Assembly (NCBI RefSeq): GCF_027594425.1
Contig: NZ_CP115159.1
Location: 124,001 to 188,000, forward strand
DNA length: 64,000 bases
Reading direction: 5' to 3'
Source: Zunongwangia sp. HGR-M22
GTDB lineage: Bacteria; Bacteroidota; Bacteroidia; Flavobacteriales; Flavobacteriaceae
Below are positions 29,753 through 38,659 of this stretch, in pieces. Every line of letters begins with the position of its first letter. The first letter of the stretch is position 1. The position numbers and the translations under genes were made by a program. Below the pieces are notes generated by a model, which saw nothing but the letters and a program-made list of their open reading frames with translations, was not told the origin of the DNA and made no database searches.

Positions 29753-29963
29753 CGTTCAATTTTAAATAAATGTAGAGAAATGCAATTTTCGAATAGCCAA
29801 TAAAATGGTAAAGTTCGCTTTCTTTTTTTGGACTTTTAAATAAATTTCGAAAAAGGAAATAAATATTGAAGCAAAAATATTTTGGAGGTCATTTGCCAAA
29901 AAGTGCTGTTACTTAAAAACCAAATACTTCGTCTTTTTTACAAAATAATCGTTGCTAACTATT

Positions 29964-30122
29964 TCAAAATTTCTTTAGCTTTTTCTTTTTTAAAATACGG
30001 TAAACTGAAAATGCTACTATTGCGAATAATAAAAATGGCAAAACCATTGCTACAAATTGACCTATGTAATACCCAAACAATTCGGCTTTGTTACCTAAGG
30101 CATCAAGTGGTAAAACTTTCAT
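29964..30122 (-). CDS. Tiny single-span membrane protein (52 aa)
   Basis: The frame MKVLPLDALGNKAELFGYYI continues into a long hydrophobic span FVAMVLPFLLFAIVAFSVY and a very basic tail RILKKKKLKKF. It begins 4 bp after the enoyl-CoA hydratase stop on the same strand, so it is likely co-transcribed and perhaps translated by reinitiation. No family is recognised. A ~210-bp gap without genes separates it from the other two small genes. Confidence 0.5.
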   Translation of the reverse strand: MKVLPLDALGNKAELFGYYIGQFVAMVLPFLLFAIVAFSVYRILKKKKLKKF

Positions 30123-30125
30123 ATC

Positions 30126-30893
30126 CTATTTTTTAAATTTAGAGAGTGCGTTTCTGGTAAAGTCAGATAACACCAGTTCTCCACTAATAGCCGCATTTTC
30201 TATTAAAATGGTCGACCAGTTCTCTGTACCTTTCCACAAAAGCTTTTTCATTTCGAGTAGGGCTTGGGGATTGTAAAATGCTAATTTTTCAGCAAATAGC
30301 TCAACTTCCTTATCTAAATCTTTTATGTTTTCAAAAACCCTAGCATAAAGACCTTTATCTTTTGCCCAATATGCCGTTTTCCATTCGTGTGCCGCAAGAC
30401 TAAGTTCAGCGAGTCCGTCTACACCTATTTTTCGCTCTATTGCCGGTGCAATTACAAACGGGCCTATACCAATACTTAATTCTGAAATTTTAATAGACGC
30501 CGCTTCTGTAGCCATTGCATAATCGCAGGCAGCGATTAATCCAACGCCACCACCTACTGTTTTCCCCTGAATACGACCAATAATTAATTTTTTACAGCTA
30601 CGCATGGCATTTAAGACCTTCGCAAAACCCGAGAAAAAAACTTTTCCCTGTTCTGTATTTTCAACCGCCATTAACTCCTCAAAAGAAGCGCCGGCACAAA
30701 AGGCTTTTTCTCCTTCAGATTTTAGTACAATCACTTTAACTTTAGTATCTTCAGAAAAATTTGAAATCGCTTTTTCTAAACGTTCTAAAAGTATACCGGG
30801 AAAACTGTTGCTTGCCGGATGCCCAAATTCTATAGTACCTATGCCGTTTTCAACTTTAGAAAATAGGCTTCCATCTTCTCGCGTGGTTGTCAT
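30126..30893 (-). CDS. Enoyl-CoA hydratase/isomerase family protein
   Basis: A 255-residue crotonase-fold protein that probably acts on an acyl-CoA. The CoA-oxyanion motifs are AFCAGASFEELMAV and GKTVGGGVGLIAACDYAMAT, as in the crotonase superfamily. The position of the first catalytic Glu reads GGGVGLIA rather than the typical GGGxELA, so the reaction may be isomerisation or thioester cleavage instead of hydration. It is followed closely by a 52-aa membrane protein gene. Confidence 0.82.
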   Translation of the reverse strand: MTTTREDGSLFSKVENGIGTIEFGHPASNSFPGILLERLEKAISNFSEDTKVKVIVLKSEGEKAFCAGASFEELMAVENTEQGKVFFSGFAKVLNAMRSCKKLIIGRIQGKTVGGGVGLIAACDYAMATEAASIKISELSIGIGPFVIAPAIERKIGVDGLAELSLAAHEWKTAYWAKDKGLYARVFENIKDLDKEVELFAEKLAFYNPQALLEMKKLLWKGTENWSTILIENAAISGELVLSDFTRNALSKFKK

Positions 30894-30907
30894 ATATTAA
30901 GTTTTTT

Positions 30908-30915
30908 CAAAACTA
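30908..30915 (-). promoter_or_regulatory. Bacteroidota -7 box upstream of the enoyl-CoA hydratase
   Basis: On the minus strand the site reads TAGTTTTG, matching TAnnTTTG. It is 14 bp upstream of the ATG. Confidence 0.5.
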
Positions 30916-31018
30916 AAGATTCTTAAAATATTTATAAGTGAACACTTCGTTAATAAAAGAGTTCCCATATTTGCAATGCATTAATCAATTTTGAACATCC
31001 TGACCTCGCAATTAATTT

Positions 31019-32233
31019 ATGAATGAAGAACTAGCACTGAATTTCAAGAAAGATATAGAAGATGTAAATGAGATTCCCGGAATCCACTCATTATTAAATG
31101 TAATTAGTAGCACTTCTAAAATGAGGTTTGTTGCTGTTGCGAGAGTTACCGAAAATCGTTGGATTACTGCAGTTTCTAAAGATGATATTGAATTTGGTTT
31201 GCGACCGGGCGATGAGCTGGATGTTGGTTCTACAATTTGTAATGAAATTAGGGAACATCACATTCCTGTAATAATTAACGATGTAGATAATAATTTTATA
31301 TTTAAGGATCACCACACACCAAAACAATACGGTTTTAAAAGCTATATTTCTTATCCCATATTTCTTAGAGATGGATCTTTCTTTGGTACTCTGTGTGCCA
31401 TAGATCCCAATCCGGCAAATTTGAATAACGACCAAATAAAAGGAATGTTTGAGCAGTATGTCGAGTTAATTTCTTTTCATTTAGAATCGGTTCAAAAATT
31501 ACAAAATGCGAATAAGCAATTACAAAAACAGCAAGAAATAGCCGAATTACGAGAAACCTTTATTGCAATTTTAGGACATGATCTTAGAAATCCTGTTGGG
31601 ACTGCTCGAATTTGTGCCGATATGTTGTTGAGTGCCAATCTTCCTGAGGCTTCTAAAAAACAGGCAGAAATTATTAAATCGACGTCTTACAGGATGCAGA
31701 GTCTAATTGATAATCTCTTAGATTTTGCAAAAGGAAATTTGGGAGATGGTATTAATTTAAACCGATCTAATAATAGCACTAAGCTTGAAAAAGAGATTCG
31801 TGAAGTGGTCGAAGAATTTAGAGCGCTGAATAAAGAAAATAAGATTACTACCGCAATATCAGTTACCGAAACGGTTAATTGTGATAGCAGCCGGGTTTCC
31901 CAGTTATTATCAAACTTATTAAGCAACGCTACTAAGCACGGAACTTTAGAAGAGCCTATCGAGGTAATTGTGTCTAATACTGAAAATGAATTTAGCTTAT
32001 CGGTGATCAATCAGGGCAAAACAATTCCTGAAGACTATCGAGGGGATTTATTCAAGCCATTTTTTAAAAGCAAGGCTCAAAGCAACGAAAATGGACTTGG
32101 CTTAGGACTTTACATCGCTTCAGAAATTGCCAAAGCACACGATGGTTCTTTGGCTATGACGTCTGAGAATGGAGAAACTTCTTTTACCTTCAAAATGCCA
32201 TTAACGCAGAGTGTTGAAAGCAAAATTGCCTAG
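31019..32233 (+). CDS. GAF-domain sensor histidine kinase
   Basis: A 404-residue soluble sensor kinase with no membrane spans. A GAF domain spans about residues 15-155 (ISYPIFLRDGSFFGTLCAID is typical). The HisKA phosphoacceptor is in AILGHDLRNP (His 187). The ATPase domain has NLLSNATKHG and GLGLGLYIASEIAKAHDG. GAF domains sense small molecules or light-related ligands; the ligand here is not evident. No response regulator gene is adjacent, so its partner lies elsewhere. Confidence 0.9.
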   Translation: MNEELALNFKKDIEDVNEIPGIHSLLNVISSTSKMRFVAVARVTENRWITAVSKDDIEFGLRPGDELDVGSTICNEIREHHIPVIINDVDNNFIFKDHHTPKQYGFKSYISYPIFLRDGSFFGTLCAIDPNPANLNNDQIKGMFEQYVELISFHLESVQKLQNANKQLQKQQEIAELRETFIAILGHDLRNPVGTARICADMLLSANLPEASKKQAEIIKSTSYRMQSLIDNLLDFAKGNLGDGINLNRSNNSTKLEKEIREVVEEFRALNKENKITTAISVTETVNCDSSRVSQLLSNLLSNATKHGTLEEPIEVIVSNTENEFSLSVINQGKTIPEDYRGDLFKPFFKSKAQSNENGLGLGLYIASEIAKAHDGSLAMTSENGETSFTFKMPLTQSVESKIA

Positions 32234-32234
32234 T

Positions 32235-33575
32235 TTAAACATCTTTATTCAAGTATTTTCTTCGGAATTTAATAACCAGTCCTACACTTCGTATCAACAT
32301 CCAGACTAGAAATGCGATCCAAATAGCGTATAATTTCAGCCCGAAGTAATCTGAAATTAACAGCGCAGGCGTAAAACCTAAAAAGGTGGCAACTAATAAA
32401 ATATTCCGTAGATAAACAGCTTCGCCCAGGCCTTTAAAAATTCCGTCGAACATAAAAGCGATTGCATTTATTGGCTGCATTAATAGAACGATCCAAAAGG
32501 TAGAGGCAAAGAGCGCTAAAACAACTTCATCTTTGTTGAATAAAAAGCCAATTTGATTATAAAAGATCCCACATAAGACCATTAATATAAGCGCAATCAA
32601 AACGGCATATTTTGAAATCCTCTTGCTAAGTTCCCAAAGGTTTTTGTAATCTTTTGCGCCTAATAATTTACCGCCAATTGCATTACCGGCATTTGCATAG
32701 CCATCGATAAAAAAGCTAAAAAAGAGCCAGATATTCATTAAAATACTTTGGGCGGCGATATAGCTTTCTCCATAATCGGTAGCGTAAGCATTAGCTAGCA
32801 TTATAGCTATATTTAGCGAAAGCGTGCGTAAGAAAAGATTACCGGCCATCACTAATAGTGATTTAAATTCAGGATTTATATTAAAACTCAGTTTTAAATG
32901 AAACGGCGTTTTACGAAAGAAAAACCATAAGGCTATAATCAACATTGTAGCTTGGGCGGCTAAGCTGGCATAAGCGGCGCCTTCTAAATGCATAGCAGGA
33001 ATATAGCCATCGATACCGTAAACCAGTAAGTAATCGAGCGCAATGTTTACCAGCGCGCCACTAAGACTGCACTTCATGGCCCAAGAAGTGTTCTGCAAAC
33101 CTCTAAATACACCAAAAATGGTAAAGGTTAACAGTGTTAAGGGAAAACCAATTGCTCTAATCTGATAGTATCTGATCGAATAATCCAAAATTAAACCTTC
33201 AGCATTATAAGCGCTAAATATTAGTCGCGCCAGTGGAGCTGTAATTCCGTAGATTAAAAGACTAAGAAGAAGATTAAAAACGATTGTTTGTGGAACCAAA
33301 GTTTTAACCGCATGCAATCGATTAGCGCCTAAATGTTGAGAAACCTTTGCTGAAATAGCGGTTTTTGTTTGTGCCAATATCCAGATTACTGCAGATAAAA
33401 ATGAACCTACGATCCCCGCGGCAGCCAAAGCTTCAACCGAGTTGTCTTTTACATTTCCAATTACAGCAATATCCGTAAGAGAAATTAGGGGTTCAGCAAT
33501 TCCTGCAATAATCGCAGGGATGGCTATCCTATTAATGTTTTTAAAACTTACTGCTGAGGTATCTAATTGGGCCAT
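32235..33575 (-). CDS. MATE family efflux transporter (DinF-like)
   Basis: A 446-residue inner-membrane protein with about 12 membrane spans in two homologous halves. The N-terminal half has AIPAIIAGIAEPLISLTDIAV (the conserved family start) and the second half repeats it around GNLFLRTLSLNIAIMLANAY. It exports drugs or metabolites in exchange for Na+ or H+. The GAF kinase gene converges on its 3' end with only 1 bp between. Confidence 0.9.
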   Translation of the reverse strand: MAQLDTSAVSFKNINRIAIPAIIAGIAEPLISLTDIAVIGNVKDNSVEALAAAGIVGSFLSAVIWILAQTKTAISAKVSQHLGANRLHAVKTLVPQTIVFNLLLSLLIYGITAPLARLIFSAYNAEGLILDYSIRYYQIRAIGFPLTLLTFTIFGVFRGLQNTSWAMKCSLSGALVNIALDYLLVYGIDGYIPAMHLEGAAYASLAAQATMLIIALWFFFRKTPFHLKLSFNINPEFKSLLVMAGNLFLRTLSLNIAIMLANAYATDYGESYIAAQSILMNIWLFFSFFIDGYANAGNAIGGKLLGAKDYKNLWELSKRISKYAVLIALILMVLCGIFYNQIGFLFNKDEVVLALFASTFWIVLLMQPINAIAFMFDGIFKGLGEAVYLRNILLVATFLGFTPALLISDYFGLKLYAIWIAFLVWMLIRSVGLVIKFRRKYLNKDV

Positions 33576-33580
33576 ATTGG

Positions 33581-33588
33581 CAAAGATA
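33581..33588 (-). promoter_or_regulatory. Bacteroidota -7 box upstream of the MATE gene
   Basis: On the minus strand the site reads TATCTTTG, matching TAnnTTTG, 5 bp upstream of the annotated ATG. The transcript may therefore be nearly leaderless. Confidence 0.4.
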
Positions 33589-33599
33589 GACGGGTTTTT

Positions 33600-34103
33600 T
33601 TAAAGAACTAGTTCGTAGCAATGAAATGGATGTTCACTTTGCATCGGGAAGAAAATATCGCCTAAACGGTGATAACCTCGAGATTCGTAGAATCGCTGGT
33701 TTCTTTTATTCTGGCTAAAAGTGTCCAAACGCACTGAATCGTAATTGTGATCTCTTGCAAATTCTTCAGCAAAATCCATTAGAATTTTACCGTTACCTAG
33801 TCCCCAAAAAGAAGGATCGGTGGCAAGACGATGAATGTAAAGGTTATTTTTATTCTTGGTAAGCCAATTAATTGGGATGTACTCATCATCCATATTAGGT
33901 GTTAAAACAATGATACCCATAAGTTCATTTTCCTCATTTAAAAGTTTAAATAATTCTTCTTTCTGAATATCGCTTGCAAGTTTTTCTTTTGTAGGATAGT
34001 TCTCGTTCCATTGGTTAATTCCTTTTGCAATCATTGCCTGGGCGCAACGCTCTGTAAGTTGTTTGATTTCAGCTAAATCTTTAGGTAGGGCAGTTTGTAT
34101 CAT
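33600..34103 (-). CDS. GNAT family N-acetyltransferase
   Basis: A 167-residue protein with the GNAT core: LYIHRLATDPSFWGLGNGKIL is motif A (usual R/Q-x-x-G-x-G/A, here FWGLGNGK), and NDYD-like HNYDSVRLDTFSQNKRNQRFYESRGYH is motif B with the C-terminal strand. It transfers an acetyl group to an unknown amine. The MATE gene follows it by 24 bp on the same strand. Confidence 0.85.
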   Translation of the reverse strand: MIQTALPKDLAEIKQLTERCAQAMIAKGINQWNENYPTKEKLASDIQKEELFKLLNEENELMGIIVLTPNMDDEYIPINWLTKNKNNLYIHRLATDPSFWGLGNGKILMDFAEEFARDHNYDSVRLDTFSQNKRNQRFYESRGYHRLGDIFFPMQSEHPFHCYELVL

Positions 34104-34160
34104 TAATCTTAAAAAACTTTTTTATATGGATAAAATTTATAAATTTGCTGGCATCCAACC

Positions 34161-34234
34161 GGGGGATTAGCTCAGCTGGCTAGAGCGTTTGGCTGGCAGC
34201 CAAAAGGTCATCGGTTCGACTCCGATATTCTCCA
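34161..34234 (+). tRNA. tRNA-Ala (anticodon GGC)
   Basis: All four arms fold: acceptor 7 bp, D-stem gctc/gagc, anticodon stem tttgg/ccaaa with loop ctggcag (anticodon GGC), and T-stem atcgg/ccgat with loop ttcgact. The third acceptor pair is G3-U70, the key identity element for alanyl-tRNA synthetase. It is 74 nt long and the CCA end is not encoded. Confidence 0.96.
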
Positions 34235-34235
34235 C

Positions 34236-34262
34236 AAAACCTCGCAACTGCGGGGTTTTTTA
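34236..34262 (+). terminator. Rho-independent terminator after tRNA-Ala
   Basis: An 8-bp stem (aacctcgc / gcggggtt, with one T-G pair) with an aact loop and a T tail begins within 5 bases of the tRNA end. Confidence 0.8.
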
Positions 34263-34838
34263 TTTTATGGTCTTTTTCATTCTTTCTACTAATCCAGAAA
34301 TATATGTTTTTACAGAAGCGAGCATGTTTTTGTGATTTTGTAATCCACGTTCATAAATGCTTTTAATTTTCTTTTCATCATCTAGAATGGCTTGATTTTT
34401 AGCTTTAGCATCTCCACTTAGTCGATTTACTGTTTCCTGCATTTCTTTTTTGAAAGATTCAAAATCTGGAAAATCAATTTTAACTGGTGTTTGGGTTGGA
34501 CCAATATCAATATGACTTAACTGAACAGTAAACTCTTCATCCTTGAAACTGCTTAAAATTCCGAAGTAAATATTCATTTTGGTGGTAATATCGCCTTGTT
34601 TTACGTTCACTTTAGAAGTAATATCTGCAATCATTTCATCTTCTGTATTTTTTGAAGCTTTTATGTTGGATTGCTTAAATTCAGCTAAAAGCCATTCGTG
34701 CAACTTTTCTTTGATTTGTTCTTTAGATTTACCCTGGGTAGTTATCGTTTCTTCGTAATAAAGGTTTCCTTCTTCATTAAACTGAGCATTGGCCGCTGTG
34801 CTTAGGCAAATTAGTAGGGCTATAACAAATCGTTTCAT
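34260..34838 (-). CDS. Secreted DUF4468-like protein
   Basis: From the ATG at 34838 the protein has a Sec signal peptide (MKRFVIALLICLSTAANAQF, cleaved after ANA) and ~170 residues. The middle contains the alternating pattern GNLYYEETITTQGKSKEQIK, as in DUF4468 proteins with a TBP-like fold. A lysine-rich helix forms the C-terminus. An upstream ATG at 34898 is less likely, since a -7 box lies between the two. Function is unknown; it is probably periplasmic. Confidence 0.7.
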   Translation of the reverse strand: MKRFVIALLICLSTAANAQFNEEGNLYYEETITTQGKSKEQIKEKLHEWLLAEFKQSNIKASKNTEDEMIADITSKVNVKQGDITTKMNIYFGILSSFKDEEFTVQLSHIDIGPTQTPVKIDFPDFESFKKEMQETVNRLSGDAKAKNQAILDDEKKIKSIYERGLQNHKNMLASVKTYISGLVERMKKTIK

Positions 34839-34853
34839 TATTGTAATTTTTTT

Positions 34854-34861
34854 CAAAGATA
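34854..34861 (-). promoter_or_regulatory. Bacteroidota -7 box upstream of the DUF4468-like gene
   Basis: On the minus strand the site reads TATCTTTG, matching TAnnTTTG. It lies 16 bp upstream of the ATG at 34838 and inside the longer possible frame, which supports the shorter start. Confidence 0.55.
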
Positions 34862-34944
34862 GTTTCAAAAGGAAAAGAAAAAAAGAAACCTCCTGCAATC
34901 ATAAAGAAAGCGGAGGTTTATTGTGATTTTTATATCAAAATATG

Positions 34945-35838
34945 TTAATCATCAGAGTCACCATATTCATCAACCAGTGCCTGAACTTCTGCCTCTAAAA
35001 ATGGAAAAGTTCTGTCTAAAAGATATTGAAGTTTCTCTGGTAGTTCCTCTTTTTCCCAGGGATGTGTAGCTTCAAAAACATGATTAGCGTTTTCTACAAG
35101 TAATAGCTTAGAGATTGGGCTCCATTCGAATAATTCTCCTGAAGAAGAAATGGAAACCGTAGTGTCGTTACTTCCATGAGCAATCATATGCGGAACATCT
35201 AGCTTTTGCGTTGCGTTCTTAACGTTTAGGCGTTCTTTATTTTCTTTATAATTCTTGTAGAATTGGTAGTGGTGTGGCAATTGTTGTTTTGTTCTAGAGT
35301 TAACAATATATTGTACACCTTTCTTTTCCCATTTTTCCAATTCTTCTCCTTTTGGAAATTTTGCGCCCAAATCTGTTGGTGCTGCAAAAGTTACCAATCT
35401 TGTGATACGTTTTTCGTTTGCAGCCTTAATGATGGCAATAGCACCACCTCTAGAATGCCCAATAAGATTAATATGGCTAACATCTACCTGAACGGCCTGA
35501 GGAAAATCTGGCAACAGGATCCAATCGATTACAGATTGCAGATCGTCTAATTCTATCATGTAGTTGTTATCTCCAAAAGCCTCTATATTCAAAAATTCGG
35601 TTGGATTTTCTGGAGTTGTGCCATTGTGTGAAAAATTAAATTTCACGAAAAAATAACCTTTTTCTGCAAAGGTTTCTGCCATTTTACCCCAGGCACCCCA
35701 ATCTTTAAATCCTTTATAACCGTGGCAAAAAATCACTACGGGTTTTGGTTTTTGATCGTCTTGATAAAACACATCACAAAGTATCGGTTTGTCGTGTTTT
35801 CCTTCAATCTGGATATTTTTCTTTTTCGTAACTTCCAT
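34945..35838 (-). CDS. Alpha/beta hydrolase (dienelactone hydrolase-like)
   Basis: A 297-residue cytoplasmic hydrolase. The nucleophile elbow is LIGHSRGGAI, the oxyanion segment is CHGYKGFKDWG, and the catalytic His is near VENANHVFEATHPW. The acid is probably in HGSNDTTVS. The substrate is unknown; an ester or thioester is typical. The ATG at 35838 begins 5 bp after the stop of the AddB-like gene, whose last bases the longer frame would overlap. Confidence 0.82.
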   Translation of the reverse strand: MEVTKKKNIQIEGKHDKPILCDVFYQDDQKPKPVVIFCHGYKGFKDWGAWGKMAETFAEKGYFFVKFNFSHNGTTPENPTEFLNIEAFGDNNYMIELDDLQSVIDWILLPDFPQAVQVDVSHINLIGHSRGGAIAIIKAANEKRITRLVTFAAPTDLGAKFPKGEELEKWEKKGVQYIVNSRTKQQLPHHYQFYKNYKENKERLNVKNATQKLDVPHMIAHGSNDTTVSISSSGELFEWSPISKLLLVENANHVFEATHPWEKEELPEKLQYLLDRTFPFLEAEVQALVDEYGDSDD

Positions 35839-35843
35839 AAATT

Positions 35844-38585
35844 CTAAATTTCTTTTTCGGTGAAAGGAATCGCCGGATTGCAAATTTCAGTAATTAATTT
35901 TTTTAATTGGTCTTGATATGCTGTGAAAGTGTCTTCGCTGATAGAGAAATCTTTAGAACCTCCTCTAGGTTTCTCTCGCTTGGCAAATTTTAGCAGACCG
36001 CTTTTCAGGTTTTTAAAAGAAATAATCCCACCTTCTAAAGGAAGCGAAATGTTTTCTTCGTTTTTCATCATGGTAGCATAGGCAAGTACCTGAAAACTCT
36101 TGCTGTACTTATCGTAATCTGTAGTGATGTTTTCCCAATCTACAATTTCTATTTTACTTTGATCAACCTTTCCAGTTTTATAGTCAATAATTCTGGTGAT
36201 ACCGTTACAATTTTCTACGCGATCTACTTTTCCTTTAATATAAATCGGAAAATTAAGTTCAGGAACAACGATTTTGGTTTTTAGATTTTTTTCAATTTTA
36301 ACGATTTTTATCTCTTCTCCGTTTTTTAAACGATTGCTTTCTAGATCAAAGAAGTTTGATAGATAGCGCTTTGCAATTTCAAAAATCAAGTAATTTTTTC
36401 CCTGTAAAATAGGCGATTTTGTGTAAGTTTTCTGGAACTGAGTGGCTACTTCCTTCCCAATTCGTTTTCTAAAATCAAGAATATGAGCTTCAGTTAAAAC
36501 TTGTCCTTCCAAAGGTTGGTAGAATTCCTCTAAACTGTCATGAATTACGGTACCTAAGGTGTTATAGGCAACGGTTTCTTCAACTTCTTCTTCCTCTTTA
36601 ACCCCAAGCACATATTGATAATAAAAATCAAGCGGATTACGTATATAAGTTGTTAAAGCTGAAGGCGAAAATCCATAATTAGCAAGACTTTTTAATTTCT
36701 CGATCATGGCGGGAGTTTTTTCGATTACCTTCAGTTCGGTATTCACTTTTGGAACTTTTGGCGAAACCGTATTAATCTTCAACTCATGTTTTGGTTGTTT
36801 TTCGATTTCCAGCTGCGTTAAGAATCTACTTTTTTCTCCGGAATTTAATCCGCCACTTTCGGTATTATAGAGCAAGGTGACTTTTTTAGCTCGCTGCAAA
36901 AGTCGGTAAAAGTGATAGGTGTACACTGCATCTTTCTCGCGATATGTAGGCAGGTTATAAGATTTTTTAAGATCGTAAGGAATAAAAGAATTATTCGATT
37001 TTCCTGAAGGTAAAGTCCCTTCATTAACCGAAGTGATAATTACGTTTTCAAAATCGAGTGCGCGAGACTCTAGCATTCCCATAAGCTGCAACCCTTTAAA
37101 AGGTCGTCCCTGGAAATCCAGACTTTGCGTGCTCATTATTTCATTATAGAAATTGCGTAAGGCCGTTAAACTATTTATATGCGGATATGTATTATTTAAG
37201 GTCTGAAGCTGATTAAAAAGTTTATGAAAATGATATAAAAATTCTAATTGTAGTTTACTTGTTTGCTCCTCTTTTAGAATGTTTTTAATGCTGAAAACAA
37301 TATTTTGAAAATTTTCGATAGCAATTTTAGCTGAATTCTTCCAGTCATTAAAACACCATCCGATAAACTCTTTAATATCGTCGGGAAAATTGTCCTGAAT
37401 ATCTTCCAATTTCAAATAGACCGTATTTTCTTTATTTATATTTTGAATAAATTTAGAAGCATAGGGTTTTAATATTTGATGCAAAGAAGGGTGGTTTACA
37501 ATCGCGATCACATTTCGATAATAATAGCTGGAACCCGATTTTGTATGAAGATCGAATAACGAATTGAATAGCGAAGTTACGGGAGCATTTTTAAGCGGAA
37601 ATCCCATGGTGATATTCAAATCTTTTACATTGGGCGGTAAACTATTTAAAATAGGTAACAACAAACTTTCATCACCCAGAACAATGGCGGTCTTCTCTAA
37701 TTCAGCTTCGCTTTTATCGGCTAGTAATTCAGCTAAATACTTCGCTTGTCCTACATTTTTGGGAATCCCGGTGATCGATATATCTTTTTCTTTGCTGTAT
37801 TCTTCGATGTCAGGATTTAGCGGGTTTTCTTGGTAAAATGGCCAATCTTTTAAATATTCACGGATAAACAGAGAAGCCTCGTGATGATAATCTTTCAGGA
37901 AAACATTATCAATGTCCCAATAAACTGTAGCCAGTTGTTTTTCTAATAATTCTTGAAAAATAATCTGCTCTGCAGAGTTAAGTGCATTAAATCCTAAGAA
38001 TACATAATTGTGATTAGCGTTTTCTGAAGCGTATTCTGGTATTTTAGTTGCTGCTGCTCGATAAATTAAGCCTTGATAGCCATGCTCTTTGGCGACTAGA
38101 TTTTCTTTTAAAACTTGATAATATTGAGGTAACTGCGCCCAAAACTTCAGGTAGTTTTCAATTAGTTCAGTTCGGTTTTGTTTAGACCAGTGATTAATAT
38201 CCTGAATATCGGCCAGGTAATCAAAAAACTTTTCAGCATCAATCAAATAGCGATCGATCTCATTAAAATCATGAATCAGGCTTTGTGCCCAGGCAAGAAA
38301 GGTTTCAAAATTTTCCAATTCTTCCTTAGAAGTAAGTTTTTGATATACCTCATAAAACTCAAATAATGTGGTGGTATTATCTATAGATTTTAAACCGGAA
38401 ACTTCTTCAGCAAACTCTTCAATACTATAAATTTTTGGTGCAAAAATACTTTCCGAAGAAAGCATACTTAATTCGTTTAGAAGAAAAGCACCAGCTCTTT
38501 TACTGGGTAGCACAAAAATAATATCTGAAATTGGAGTTTCTTCTTTTAGAAGCTTTTCTAAGACCTGACGGATAAATGATTTCAT
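35844..38585 (-). CDS. addB: AddB-like PD-(D/E)XK nuclease subunit
   Basis: A 913-residue protein resembling the AddB subunit of the AddAB double-strand-break resection complex. The N-terminus has a degenerate, probably inactive P-loop region (FVLPSKRAGAFLLNELSML). The C-terminal nuclease domain includes GFSPSALTTYIRNPLDFYYQ, GTVIHDSLEEFY and the catalytic RIIDYKTGKVD. The cysteines that form the Fe-S staple in Firmicutes AddB are absent. The helicase partner lies 2.9 kb upstream on the same strand, with kbl and ompA between. Confidence 0.82.
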   Translation of the reverse strand: MKSFIRQVLEKLLKEETPISDIIFVLPSKRAGAFLLNELSMLSSESIFAPKIYSIEEFAEEVSGLKSIDNTTTLFEFYEVYQKLTSKEELENFETFLAWAQSLIHDFNEIDRYLIDAEKFFDYLADIQDINHWSKQNRTELIENYLKFWAQLPQYYQVLKENLVAKEHGYQGLIYRAAATKIPEYASENANHNYVFLGFNALNSAEQIIFQELLEKQLATVYWDIDNVFLKDYHHEASLFIREYLKDWPFYQENPLNPDIEEYSKEKDISITGIPKNVGQAKYLAELLADKSEAELEKTAIVLGDESLLLPILNSLPPNVKDLNITMGFPLKNAPVTSLFNSLFDLHTKSGSSYYYRNVIAIVNHPSLHQILKPYASKFIQNINKENTVYLKLEDIQDNFPDDIKEFIGWCFNDWKNSAKIAIENFQNIVFSIKNILKEEQTSKLQLEFLYHFHKLFNQLQTLNNTYPHINSLTALRNFYNEIMSTQSLDFQGRPFKGLQLMGMLESRALDFENVIITSVNEGTLPSGKSNNSFIPYDLKKSYNLPTYREKDAVYTYHFYRLLQRAKKVTLLYNTESGGLNSGEKSRFLTQLEIEKQPKHELKINTVSPKVPKVNTELKVIEKTPAMIEKLKSLANYGFSPSALTTYIRNPLDFYYQYVLGVKEEEEVEETVAYNTLGTVIHDSLEEFYQPLEGQVLTEAHILDFRKRIGKEVATQFQKTYTKSPILQGKNYLIFEIAKRYLSNFFDLESNRLKNGEEIKIVKIEKNLKTKIVVPELNFPIYIKGKVDRVENCNGITRIIDYKTGKVDQSKIEIVDWENITTDYDKYSKSFQVLAYATMMKNEENISLPLEGGIISFKNLKSGLLKFAKREKPRGGSKDFSISEDTFTAYQDQLKKLITEICNPAIPFTEKEI

Positions 38586-38595
38586 ACTATAAAAA

Positions 38596-38627
38596 TAAAA
38601 AACGCGCTGAGGTTTCAGCGCGTTTTT
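38596..38627 (-). terminator. Rho-independent terminator after the OmpA gene
   Basis: A ~13-bp stem (aaaaacgcgctga / tcagcgcgttttt) with a short loop. It lies 33-64 bp after the OmpA stop on the minus strand and just upstream of addB, so addB needs its own promoter or readthrough. Confidence 0.8.
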
Positions 38628-38659
38628 GTAAAATTTATAAAGTGACTAACACTGTTAGA

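Noticed and set aside
29882-30276. Two plus-strand frames of 84 and 62 codons opposite the 52-aa membrane gene and the end of the enoyl-CoA hydratase
   Set aside because: They are antisense to better-supported frames and show no recognisable protein composition.
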